DNA of 64,000 bases from Aneurinibacillus thermoaerophilus (GTDB lineage Bacteria > Bacillota > Bacilli > Aneurinibacillales > Aneurinibacillaceae), in assembly GCF_900099925.1 (NCBI RefSeq), contig NZ_FNDE01000016.1:1-64000 (forward strand). The letters run 5' to 3'. Within the stretch, counting starts at the first letter, position 1, and each line of letters starts with the position of its first letter. The notes beneath the pieces are model-generated. The model had not been told where the DNA came from and made no database searches. It was given only the letters and a program-made list of their open reading frames with translations. The position numbers and the translations under genes were made by a program. Below are positions 34,782 through 43,565 of this stretch, one piece after another.

Positions 34782-35254
34782 TTTGCTTCATCTCCTCTCT
34801 TACCCATCCGCCTGTTCTAACAGCAGAAATCCTTTCTGCTTCGTGAATTGAATCAAAAAAGAATAAGACCTATCAGTATCGTTTTTATAATATCAGAGGT
34901 ACAAAAGATACGCGCAACGGTTCACTTAAAGTTCATCAATTCGTCACAATTTTATTCATAAAGTTTCCACATACTATGAATAAATTTACTATCCATCCAC
35001 AAAATAGGAGTTAATATCCAAGAATCATCATAAATTGGCAACAATTTCATGATCTATTCTATAGAATTGTTGTATATTTTTCTCTCTATAAACATCGGCT
35101 CACGTTCACAAAACGATATAGAAAATTTAATGATTCATGTTTTTTTCACAATCTGTTGCAGACTTTTACTGTATCAATAGTAAAAAATAAGCTACAATAA
35201 AGCATAGACAAACAATAGTACTATAAAATGTAAAGTGACAAAGGGGTGATTTCG
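34782..35254. other. Divergent qoxA/ctaM regulatory region
   Basis: This gap of about 470 bases holds no gene that I can see. It is AT-rich and must hold the qox and ctaM promoters. On the plus strand, TACAAT at about 35203 is a plausible -10 for ctaM. An inverted repeat lies at 35039-35072. I could not settle the qox promoter. Confidence 0.5.
35039..35072. repeat. Inverted repeat in the qoxA/ctaM gap
   Basis: CAACAATT and AATTGTTG are perfect 8-base arms around an 18-base centre. It may be a regulator site shared by the divergent oxidase genes. Confidence 0.45.
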
Positions 35255-35791
35255 GTGAATTCTCATCAAGTAAAACAGCGTAATTATACGCCGGTCATTG
35301 TCACACTTACGATTGTAATTAATGCAATCGTTGCGATTTTGTATTTTATGCCGGAATATAAAGGATTAAGCGACGTTGATTTAACGTTTTTGCCGTTTTT
35401 AAACGCCGTATTAAACAGTTTTACGTTCGTTTTCCTCATTGCAGCCCTTGTATCGATTAAACAAAAAAATATTCAACGTCACCGCCGTTACATTTTTGCA
35501 GCGTTCACGACGACCACGCTCTTTTTGCTTTCATACGTAACGTATCATGCACTTACAGAGTCGACACCGTATGGCGGGGAAGGCATCTTACGTTTCATTT
35601 ATTATTTCATTTTAATTACGCACATCGTATTATCTGCGGTCATCGTTCCGCTTGCGCTCATATCGACGGCGCGCGGATTAAATATGCAAGTCGAGAAACA
35701 CCGTAAAATCGCACGCATAACAATGCCGATTTGGCTTTATGTTAGCTTTACCGGTGTACTTGTTTACATTATGATTTCACCATATTATTAA
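35255..35791 (+). CDS. ctaM: Oxidase assembly protein CtaM (DUF420, YozB)
   Basis: This encodes a 178-residue protein with about five membrane helices, matching the DUF420/CtaM family (NYTPVIVTLTIVINAIV, HRRYIFAAFTTTTLFLLSYVTYHALTEST, HIVLSAVIVPLALIST). CtaM is needed for active heme-copper oxidases in staphylococci and bacilli. The GTG at 35255 is chosen because AAAGGGGTG sits before it. Divergent from qoxABCD, so gene position supports a role in quinol oxidase maturation. Confidence 0.9.
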   Translation: MNSHQVKQRNYTPVIVTLTIVINAIVAILYFMPEYKGLSDVDLTFLPFLNAVLNSFTFVFLIAALVSIKQKNIQRHRRYIFAAFTTTTLFLLSYVTYHALTESTPYGGEGILRFIYYFILITHIVLSAVIVPLALISTARGLNMQVEKHRKIARITMPIWLYVSFTGVLVYIMISPYY

Positions 35792-35808
35792 GAAAAATGC
35801 GGAAAGAA

Positions 35809-35847
35809 AGAAGCGGCATTACCTCTGTGGGGATGCCGCTTCTTTTT
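35809..35847. terminator. Convergent ctaM/glnS terminator
   Basis: AGAAGCGGCAT and ATGCCGCTTCT form an 11-base stem with TTTTT on the plus side and TTTCTTTC on the minus side, between the convergent genes. Confidence 0.9.
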
Positions 35848-35862
35848 GATTTCTTTATTATT

Positions 35863-37527
35863 TCATTTCGGCATTTTGAACGAACTTTTCAACGAAACGA
35901 TGCGGTTAAACACTAGCTTATCTGACGTAGTGTGCTTCGGATCAACATTGAAATACCCGTGACGAAAGAATTGGAACTTATCATGCGGTTTTACGTCTTT
36001 CATATTCGGCTCGACAAAACCCTGTACGATTTCGAGCGAGTTCGGATTTACATAATCCAGGAATGTCTTACCTTCCTCCTCTTCTCCCGCTTCCTCATCC
36101 AGAATAAGAGGCTCGTACAACCGAAATTCGGCTGGTACCGCATTCTTCGCTTCTACCCAGTGGATCGTTCCTTTCACTTTGCGTCCCGTAAAACCGGTAC
36201 CGCTCTTCGTTTCCGGATCATACGTACAACGTAGCTCCACTACGTTACCGTTCTCGTCCTTAACCACTTCATTGCACTTGATAAAATACGCGTGCTTCAA
36301 GCGTACCTCATTGCCCGGATACAGGCGATGATACTTGCTTGGCGGATTCTCCATGAAATCGTCTTGCTCAATGTAAATCTCTCTGGAAAATGGAATTTGG
36401 CGCACGCCCATTTCCGGATTTTCCGGGTTAATTTCCGCGTCCAGCATTTCCACCTGACCTTCCGGATAGTTCGTAATAACAACTTTCAGCGGACGCAACA
36501 CACCCATCGTTCGCGGTGCTTTTAGCTTTAGATCTTCACGAATAAAGTGCTCCAGCATCTTCGCGTCAACCAGACTGTTGCTCCGGGCAACGCCAATTTC
36601 ACGGCAAAACGCACGAATCGCTTCCGGCGTATATCCCCTTCGACGCAGACCAGAGATAGTTGGCATACGCGGGTCATCCCAGCCATCCACATATTGCTCG
36701 TCCACAAGCTGCTTCAGCTTACGCTTACTCATCACGGTATTTGTCAAGTTCAAACGGGCAAATTCGTACTGGCGCGGGGTATGCTCCATCTCGCATTCCC
36801 GGATAATCCAGTCATACAATGGACGATGATCTTCGAATTCCAGCGTACAAAGCGAATGGGTTACACCTTCAATCGCATCTTCCAGAGGATGTGCGAAGTC
36901 ATACATTGGATAGATGCACCATTTATCCCCAGTATTGTGATGTGTAGCATGGGAAATACGGTACAATACTGGATCGCGCATATTAATATTCGGAGAAGCC
37001 ATATCAATTTTGGCACGCAATACTTTTTCCCCGTCCTTAAATTCGCCCTTACGCATACGCTCAAACAGATCGAGATTCTCTTCCACAGAGCGATTGCGAT
37101 ACGGACTCTCCTCACCCGGTTCAGTCAACGTACCGCGCGTTGCGCGAATTTCTTCCGGCGAAAGATCACAAACGTATGCTTTTCCCTTTTTGATGAGGAG
37201 TACAGCCCGGTTATACATTTCCTCAAAATAATCGGAAGCGAAGTACAACCCATCCCATTCGAAACCGAGCCATTTCACGTCTTCTTTGATGGCTTTGACG
37301 TATTCCCTGTCTTCTTTTAATGGGTTGGTATCATCAAAACGCAGGTTTGTTTTACCGTTGAATTCGTCCGCTAACTCAAAGTTCAAACAAATGGATTTAG
37401 CGTGTCCAATATGTAAATAGCCATTCGGTTCCGGCGGAAAACGCGTGACGATCGTATCTACCTTCCCGGATTTTAAGTCTTCTATAACGATATTTCTAAT
37501 AAAGTTGGAGGAACTCGGTTTTTCCAA
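35863..37527 (-). CDS. glnS: Glutaminyl-tRNA synthetase
   Basis: This encodes a 554-residue class I synthetase that charges tRNA-Gln directly. It has the HIGH motif in [15 protein letters not shown] (~residues 33-47) and the KMSKS-like VMSKRKL (~residue 270), followed by the beta-barrel anticodon-binding domains. The TTG at 37527 is chosen, because upstream in-frame starts would read through the hairpin at 37549-37575, and this gives the length of E. coli GlnRS. Many bacilli lack GlnRS and rely on GatCAB, so the gene is informative about lineage. Confidence 0.94.
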   Translation of the reverse strand: MEKPSSSNFIRNIVIEDLKSGKVDTIVTRFPPEPNGYLHIGHAKSICLNFELADEFNGKTNLRFDDTNPLKEDREYVKAIKEDVKWLGFEWDGLYFASDYFEEMYNRAVLLIKKGKAYVCDLSPEEIRATRGTLTEPGEESPYRNRSVEENLDLFERMRKGEFKDGEKVLRAKIDMASPNINMRDPVLYRISHATHHNTGDKWCIYPMYDFAHPLEDAIEGVTHSLCTLEFEDHRPLYDWIIRECEMEHTPRQYEFARLNLTNTVMSKRKLKQLVDEQYVDGWDDPRMPTISGLRRRGYTPEAIRAFCREIGVARSNSLVDAKMLEHFIREDLKLKAPRTMGVLRPLKVVITNYPEGQVEMLDAEINPENPEMGVRQIPFSREIYIEQDDFMENPPSKYHRLYPGNEVRLKHAYFIKCNEVVKDENGNVVELRCTYDPETKSGTGFTGRKVKGTIHWVEAKNAVPAEFRLYEPLILDEEAGEEEEGKTFLDYVNPNSLEIVQGFVEPNMKDVKPHDKFQFFRHGYFNVDPKHTTSDKLVFNRIVSLKSSFKMPK

Positions 37528-37548
37528 AACGATCAACCTTTCTATATT

Positions 37549-37575
37549 GAAATAAAAACGCCCCGAAGCGTTTTT
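37549..37575 (-). terminator. Terminator-like hairpin in the glnS leader
   Basis: AAAAACGC / GCGTTTTT with loop TTCGGG (minus strand), followed by TTTTTATTT, ends only 22 bases before the glnS start. Either it ends the upstream methyltransferase transcript, or it attenuates glnS. I see no T-box core. Bases 37576-37765 hold no gene that I can see. Confidence 0.75.
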
Positions 37576-37765
37576 GCCTTTGTTATACATAATATCGTCT
37601 GCATATAGAGAGTTCAACATGCCTAGTTCCGGCATCCCTTATTCTCTACAAACAGCTATAGTTTTATTTTTTCCAAGGATGTGGCTTTTTAGGGAAACAA
37701 CATAATGAGCCTTCTACTCAAACGTAAAGCCAAGATCCTCGGCGTTTGTTAAAGAGCGAATATCA

Positions 37766-39784
37766 CTATCCTATATAGTGATCTTTTATGTAACCCATCA
37801 TATGATTCTGTCTTTCCAGTTCCTTTTTTAAACTTTCATAGTTCTCAATCATAGCGCTATAGTATTGCATAAACTTATCTTGTTCAGCTTTATCAGGAAG
37901 GCTAATTTCAAATTGGAGAAATTTCCTTTCATCTAAATATTTTCTATTTGTCGTACCGGAGCTGGACTCTTTAACGATCGCCATAAACTCTGATGTCGAA
38001 GTAAATAAGTTGAACCAATCAATATTGAGCAACTCATGTTTTGCTTCATATGTCCAAAAGTTCCCCGTTATAATCGCACCTTCCAACTCCTCCGGAACAA
38101 TTCCAAACGCCCCGTTCCTTGCATCTATTCTCGACAATAAAAATTGTCCTCTTGATATTTTAAACTGTCTTTTTGTACCAATTTCCTTTCCATAGACAAT
38201 ATCCCTTAGATAAATTCCACCATGATTCAACTTTATCGTAACCCTTTTATACTGGGTTTCATCATCTAAAATTAAAGTATCTTTTATTCTTGTTAACAAT
38301 TGACCTATTTTATACTTTCTTCTTTTTCTATTAATAGAACGCACGTAATCCAAAAATGCAATTGTATTTTTCTTCCGTTCTTCCATCAGGTTTATTGCCT
38401 TTGTGCTTGTATTTATCATGACATCTCTAAGCTTATCTGCTGAAAAACAATCATCGTTTTTATTTTTATTAGGGTTCTTGATATCCAAGTTATAGTTTCT
38501 CTCAGTAATTTCATGAATAGATACCAACCAGGCATGTTCGTTGGCGCTCCTATTGTTCCACCATTTGCGTTCTATTTCAAACTCCTCATATCGAATCGGC
38601 CGTGTTTTGGAATATTTCTTATACTCGTCTGGAAGCGGATGTTCAAAATACCAAATATGTTCAGTAGATTTTCCGCCTTCAATAAAAAGCAAGTTCGTCT
38701 CAATATCAGTATAAGGTTCAAAGACTCCTTTCGGCAGCCGAACAATGGTATGAACATTCCATTCTCTTAACAATTTCTTCTTTATATTGATTTTTACTGT
38801 ATCCTTTTCAAACAAAAAATTATCTGGCAAAATTACACACGCCCTACCGTTTTCCTTCAGCAAATACATAAGCAGTACCATGAATAAGTCCGCGGTTTCT
38901 TTCGTTCTAAATTGAAGGGGAAAGTTGCTAGCAATTCCATCTTCCTCTTTTCCGCCAAAAGGGGGATTGATCATAATGACATCCACTTTATCCACTGGTT
39001 TGTACTCTTCAACATTTCTAGTCAAAAAGTTATCACGGCATATTTTGGGAATATCGATGTCGTGCAAAATCATGTTTGTTACCGCAAGCATATATGGCAG
39101 CGGTTTCTTTTCAATCCCGATAATGGTTTCCTGCAAAATCCTGTTGTCATCAACGCTTTTTATCTGTTGTCTAAGATGCTCCAGCGCACTTAGTAAATAA
39201 CCACCGGTACCACAGGCAAAGTCTAACACTTTTTCTCCCAGCCGGGGATTAACCATGTTCACTACAAATTGCGTTACCGGGCGGGGCGTGTAATATTCCC
39301 CCGCGTTACCGGCGCTCTGTAAATCCTTTAAAATCGTTTCGTAAATATCGTTAAATATATGCCTATCTTTTTGGGTAGTAAAATCAATCTCGTTTAATTT
39401 ACGAATGACTTGCCGCAGTAAAGCTCCCGATTTCATATAGTTATAGGAATCCTCAAATACTGATCTGACAATACATGCTTTGGAATGGCTATTTCCATCG
39501 AAATGCAGCTCTTTTAACCCTTTAAATAGCTTGTTGTTAACGAACCCCAGCAATTCTTCGTCGGTCATGCCTTTGTCGTCTGCCGTCCAGTCTCTCCATC
39601 TTAAGCCTTCCGGAATGATCGGTTCATAATTATCATACAATCGTTCCCATTCTTCTTCTTTTGCGTCAAAAACTTTCAAAAATACCATCCATACCAGTTG
39701 AGAAATACGCTGGGCGTCGCCGTCTATCCCGGCGTCTTTTCTCATAATATCCTGTACAGATTTAATCACTGACAAAACGGACAT
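37766..39784 (-). CDS. Type I-like DNA methyltransferase fused to a half specificity domain
   Basis: This encodes a 672-residue protein: HsdM N-terminal helical domain (~residues 1-150), N6-adenine methyltransferase domain with SAM motif LDFACGTGGYLL (~186) and catalytic NPPFGG (~273), then a C-terminal HsdS-like part (~470-672) with one target-recognition domain (ISRGQFLLSRIDARNGAFGIVPEELEGA) and one long helix. Normal HsdS has two such domains, so this is an M-half-S fusion that may dimerise to read a symmetric split site. No hsdR or other nuclease gene is adjacent, so it looks like an orphan methylase. AAGGGGGAG precedes the ATG. Confidence 0.88.
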   Translation of the reverse strand: MSVLSVIKSVQDIMRKDAGIDGDAQRISQLVWMVFLKVFDAKEEEWERLYDNYEPIIPEGLRWRDWTADDKGMTDEELLGFVNNKLFKGLKELHFDGNSHSKACIVRSVFEDSYNYMKSGALLRQVIRKLNEIDFTTQKDRHIFNDIYETILKDLQSAGNAGEYYTPRPVTQFVVNMVNPRLGEKVLDFACGTGGYLLSALEHLRQQIKSVDDNRILQETIIGIEKKPLPYMLAVTNMILHDIDIPKICRDNFLTRNVEEYKPVDKVDVIMINPPFGGKEEDGIASNFPLQFRTKETADLFMVLLMYLLKENGRACVILPDNFLFEKDTVKINIKKKLLREWNVHTIVRLPKGVFEPYTDIETNLLFIEGGKSTEHIWYFEHPLPDEYKKYSKTRPIRYEEFEIERKWWNNRSANEHAWLVSIHEITERNYNLDIKNPNKNKNDDCFSADKLRDVMINTSTKAINLMEERKKNTIAFLDYVRSINRKRRKYKIGQLLTRIKDTLILDDETQYKRVTIKLNHGGIYLRDIVYGKEIGTKRQFKISRGQFLLSRIDARNGAFGIVPEELEGAIITGNFWTYEAKHELLNIDWFNLFTSTSEFMAIVKESSSGTTNRKYLDERKFLQFEISLPDKAEQDKFMQYYSAMIENYESLKKELERQNHMMGYIKDHYIG

Positions 39785-39828
39785 TCAGCACTCCCCCTTC
39801 TTATCGTCCGAGCTATGTTATACTACTA

Positions 39829-40734
39829 TTATTTCTCAAATCCGCTCAATACCGTGAAAAACTGCTTGAGAAACTCATAGAACCGCTTTTCTGTAGGCAA
39901 CAGCTCACGGTCACTCGGAATAATCACGCCCACGGTACGGGTAACAGTCGGCTCACTGATAGGAAGCTTCACTGTTGCGCGCGGTATGCTATCAACTAAT
40001 GTAATTTCAGGAATCAGCGTGACGCCAAGACCAGCTGCCACCAGCCCCTTAATTGCGTCAATGTCTTCCCCCTCAAATGAAACTTTAGGCTGAAAACCAA
40101 ACTGCCGGCAAGCATTGACGACAAGCTCGCGCAGGATAAATCCTTCAGGAAACAACACAAACGAATCATCCCGCAGTTGACTCAATTGCAGAGAAGATTG
40201 ACCCGCGAGGGGATGATGGGCTGGCAGAAGTGCAACAATATTCTCCAGGAACAAGATATGGCCCTGAATCTGTTTCTCATGTTTGGGTACCGGGCCAAGC
40301 AGCGCCAGGTCGATTTCCCCTTTGGCCACCGCATCAATCAAAGAGCGGTAGGAGCCTTGACGCAACTGAAATTTAACCTGAGGGTGACTTTCGCGAAATG
40401 CGGAGATAACGGTAGGTAGTGTATAGGCAGCCAAACTGCTCGGAAATCCAATACGAATCGTACCCAGTTCCGGGTCGAGAAATTCTTCGATTTCCCGCTT
40501 CGCTTTTTCGATCACCTGCATCGCCTGCTGCATGTATGCCAAAAAACTTCTTCCGATCGGGGTTAATCTAACGTTCCGCCCCTCCCGAATAAACAAATCA
40601 ACTCCCAACTCTGATTCTAAGTTAAAAATCTGACGGCTTACAGCCGATTGTGCCACATGCAAAGCAAGTGCCGCCTCAGTTACATGTTCTCGTTTGGCCA
40701 CTTCGATAAAATACTGTATTTGCCTCAATTCCAT
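39829..40734 (-). CDS. gltC: LysR-family regulator, GltC-like
   Basis: This encodes a 301-residue LysR regulator. The N-terminal helix-turn-helix is REHVTEAALALHVAQSAVSRQIFNLESELGVDLF. The effector domain matches GltC of B. subtilis as recalled (IRIGFPSSLAAYTLPTVISAF, RQGSYRSLIDAV, DLALLGPVP, FVLFPEGFILRE, GEDIDAIKGLVAAGLGVTL). The ATG at 40734 has GGAG 8 bases upstream. It is divergent from glutamate dehydrogenase rather than gltAB, so it probably governs that gene. Confidence 0.85.
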   Translation of the reverse strand: MELRQIQYFIEVAKREHVTEAALALHVAQSAVSRQIFNLESELGVDLFIREGRNVRLTPIGRSFLAYMQQAMQVIEKAKREIEEFLDPELGTIRIGFPSSLAAYTLPTVISAFRESHPQVKFQLRQGSYRSLIDAVAKGEIDLALLGPVPKHEKQIQGHILFLENIVALLPAHHPLAGQSSLQLSQLRDDSFVLFPEGFILRELVVNACRQFGFQPKVSFEGEDIDAIKGLVAAGLGVTLIPEITLVDSIPRATVKLPISEPTVTRTVGVIIPSDRELLPTEKRFYEFLKQFFTVLSGFEK

Positions 40735-40951
40735 TCTCATCACTCCACTGTTTAATCATCTCATATCGGCATTAATATTATCTAAATTTTATATTGTTTC
40801 GATTAATTTTCAATTATAAAATACACCTGTAATTAAATAACTCGGCTATCCTCCAAAAACAATGGGTACTAAAGTAAAGCCTAATTGGATAAACCGAACG
40901 ATAAAATTACAAAATATTCAGTATATTACTTTAAAGGTGGGGGGGAGAACG

Positions 40952-42229
40952 ATGGCTACCGTACAACAAGTGCAACAAACAGAAAGGGAAGTTCTTAATC
41001 CATATCAAATCGTACAAACACAGATTGAAAACGCAGCGGCCATTCTCGGACTTGAGCGCGACATTGTAGAAATTCTAAAAAAGCCCAAGCGTGTTCTTTG
41101 CGTTACTTTCCCGGTGAAAATGGACGATGGCAGCATCCGCGTGTTTGAGGGATACCGCTCGCAACATAATGACGCAATCGGGCCAACAAAAGGCGGCATC
41201 CGCTTCCATCCTGAAGTGACGATGGATGAAGTTAAAGCGCTATCGATGTGGATGACCTTCAAGTGCGGCGTAGTAAGCCTGCCATACGGCGGCGGAAAGG
41301 GTGGCGTGATCTGCGATCCGCGAACCTTGAGCCAAGGAGAAATCGAACGGATCAGCCGGGGATTCATGGAGGCAATTGCGGATATCGTCGGCCCGGACAA
41401 AGATATTCCTGCACCGGACGTATACACCAACCCGCAAATTATGAGCTGGATGATGGACACTTTCAGCCGCATGAAAAGATCGTTCAATCCAGGTGTAATT
41501 ACCGGCAAACCGCTGATCGTTGGTGGCTCCAAAGGACGCAATGAAGCGACAGCTCGCGGCTGCGTGTACACCATTGAGGAAGCGTTAAAAGACGCGGGCA
41601 GGCAGATGCGAGGCGCTACGGTAGCTATTCAGGGATTCGGCAACGCGGGACGAATCGCCGCTAATCTTCTGGCCGCACAAGGCTGCAAAATCGTGGCGGT
41701 GAGCGATTCCAAAGGTGCGCTGTACAATCCACAGGGACTTGACCTTGACATAGTAAAACAATTAAAAGATTCGTCGACGATTATGAATTATGACCAGTGT
41801 TACCACCTGCAACGACCGGAAGAAATTCTGGAGCTCGACGTAGACATTCTGATTCCAGCTGCGCTTGAAAACGTAATTACCTTGAAAAACGTAGACAAAG
41901 TGAAGGCACGTATCGTGGCGGAAGCAGCCAATGGCCCTACTACACCGCAAGCGGACAAAGTACTGTTCCAAAAAGGCATCCTCGTCATTCCTGACATTCT
42001 GGCTAATGCTGGCGGCGTAACAGTATCTTACTTCGAATGGGTTCAAAATCTGATGAATTTCTATTGGAGCGAGGAAGAAGTCAATCAGAAGCTGCGCGAC
42101 GTGATGGTTCAGTCTTATCGAGAAGTGCGTTCGCTCGCACACGAATACCGAACCGATTTCCGTACAGCCGCCTATATGATTTCCCTGAAACGTATCGCCG
42201 AAGCGATGAAAGCACGCGGTTGGATATAA
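40952..42229 (+). CDS. gdhA: NAD-type glutamate dehydrogenase
   Basis: This encodes a 425-residue Glu/Leu/Phe/Val dehydrogenase that interconverts glutamate and 2-oxoglutarate plus ammonia. Substrate-site lysines lie in GPTKGGIRFHP and LPYGGGKGGVICDP. The dinucleotide motif is AIQGFGNAGRIAA. It is most like RocG/GudB. The ATG after GGTGGGGGGGAG is chosen, and the in-frame extension to 40862 has no site. With hutH, rocB and the Gln transporter in this window it closes the route from amino acids to 2-oxoglutarate. Confidence 0.94.
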   Translation: MATVQQVQQTEREVLNPYQIVQTQIENAAAILGLERDIVEILKKPKRVLCVTFPVKMDDGSIRVFEGYRSQHNDAIGPTKGGIRFHPEVTMDEVKALSMWMTFKCGVVSLPYGGGKGGVICDPRTLSQGEIERISRGFMEAIADIVGPDKDIPAPDVYTNPQIMSWMMDTFSRMKRSFNPGVITGKPLIVGGSKGRNEATARGCVYTIEEALKDAGRQMRGATVAIQGFGNAGRIAANLLAAQGCKIVAVSDSKGALYNPQGLDLDIVKQLKDSSTIMNYDQCYHLQRPEEILELDVDILIPAALENVITLKNVDKVKARIVAEAANGPTTPQADKVLFQKGILVIPDILANAGGVTVSYFEWVQNLMNFYWSEEEVNQKLRDVMVQSYREVRSLAHEYRTDFRTAAYMISLKRIAEAMKARGWI

Positions 42230-42265
42230 AATAGCGTTTAAAAAATATTTATTATATACTCCCTT

Positions 42266-42349
42266 TTTTAGACAAAGTGTGGCGGCAAAGCATTCTATAC
42301 CACCTCAAAAAAGAAAACTTTGCCGCCGCCTCCCACTTTGTCTGAAAAA
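42266..42349. repeat. Long imperfect inverted repeat after gdh
   Basis: TTTTTAGACAAAGTGTGGCG on the left pairs with the reverse complement of a right arm that reads CCGCCTCCCACTTTGTCTG. Arms are about 21-26 bases with a short bulge. No T-run follows on the plus strand. It could still end gdh transcription, or be a small MITE-like element. No gene is supported in 42230-42516. Confidence 0.6.
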
Positions 42350-42516
42350 TCTATCAGCTTTCACTATGATAGTTTTAAAAAAAGCATTCAAGTTATATTT
42401 GCTTTTAACTCCTTTCCCCTTAGACTCTGAATAGTTTCCAATTCCCACGACAAATGTGAACCTCGATTCTTGATTCTTGTGCCTTTGGCATTTTTCTGTG
42501 TAAAAAGAGAGCATTT

Positions 42517-43431
42517 CTAATCATACTGATTAAAGAGTGGGATGACAGATTTTTTCATTAGATCAATAAACGCATGTACAGTTGGCGATAGATTGTCACT
42601 TTTCCAAGCAAGGGCCGTCGTAGTGGTAAATGGATGATTCCGAATGTCACGATAGACAACTTTAGTTTTTAATACATATTGTATAAAAGATGGTACGAGA
42701 GCTACTCCCATTCCTGATGAAACAAGAGATATGACAGTAGGTAATTCCTGTGCTTCTTGTACTACCTTTGGATGGAATCCTGCCTGATAACAACAGTTCA
42801 TCACTGTATCATAATGACTTTGATTTGCCTTTCTTCCCGTTAAAATGAATGGATCGTTAGATAAATCAACAAGATTTATTGGGGATGTTTTAGAAGCTAA
42901 AGGATGATCCTTTGGTAAAGCAATCACCATTGGTTCTTGTCGAATCACTTCAACATGAATGGTGTCATTTTTTATTTTTATAGGATGACAAAGTATTCCT
43001 ATATCAATATAGCCTTCGTGTAAAGCTTTTACTTGTTCTGCTGTTGTTAACTGTTGCAAATCTATATGAATATTAGGGTATTCCTTTCGATAGAGCTCTA
43101 TAATGGTTGGAAGAATATCATAGACTGCTGAAGCTATGAAACCAATCGTTATTTCTCCAGCCTCTCCGCGGTTCACCATTCTTATCGTTTCGATTGCTCC
43201 CTCTAAATCCTTAAAAATCTGATAAACTTTTTCTAAAAACAATTGGCCTTCTTTTGTTAATTCTACCTTTCTTTTCGTTCGATGGAAAAGAGGCACCCCT
43301 ATTTCTTCTTCTAATTGACGGATTTGAAGACTTAATGGTGGCTGTGCCATATTTAAACGAGCTGCAGCTTTACCAAAATGTAATTCTTCAGCTACTGTTA
43401 TGAAATATTTCAAATGACGCAGTTCCAACAT
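42517..43431 (-). CDS. LysR-family regulator
   Basis: This encodes a 304-residue LysR protein with the recognition helix region FGKAAARLNMAQPPLSLQIRQLEEEIGVPLFHRTKRKVELT and a periplasmic-binding-type effector domain (ITIGFIASAVYDILPTIIELY). It resembles the BenM/CatM-AlsR group. It is divergent from the MFS gene across a ~130-base gap full of AT-rich dyads, so that transporter is its probable target. Confidence 0.9.
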   Translation of the reverse strand: MLELRHLKYFITVAEELHFGKAAARLNMAQPPLSLQIRQLEEEIGVPLFHRTKRKVELTKEGQLFLEKVYQIFKDLEGAIETIRMVNRGEAGEITIGFIASAVYDILPTIIELYRKEYPNIHIDLQQLTTAEQVKALHEGYIDIGILCHPIKIKNDTIHVEVIRQEPMVIALPKDHPLASKTSPINLVDLSNDPFILTGRKANQSHYDTVMNCCYQAGFHPKVVQEAQELPTVISLVSSGMGVALVPSFIQYVLKTKVVYRDIRNHPFTTTTALAWKSDNLSPTVHAFIDLMKKSVIPLFNQYD

Positions 43432-43565
43432 ATGACCCCCTTTTTAATACTTATTATATATTAATATCTCTATAAATATATATTAGACATATTACAATGA
43501 GTTTTGTAAGGTGGAAATAGAATATCTCTTCCATAACGAATGATTCTATGAAAATGGAGGTTATC

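Noticed and set aside
36547-37320. 257-codon plus-strand frame
   Set aside because: It is antisense to glnS, whose protein is unmistakable; a shadow of codon bias.
37528-37635. N-terminal extension of GlnRS
   Set aside because: It would require reading through a stable terminator-type hairpin and would exceed the usual GlnRS length; a TTG with AAAGG before it fits better.
37576-37765. T-box leader before glnS
   Set aside because: I looked for the conserved AGGGTGG-type T-box core and did not find it.
42305-42514. 69-codon minus-strand frame
   Set aside because: It overlaps the inverted repeat, has no good ribosome site and has a low-complexity translation.
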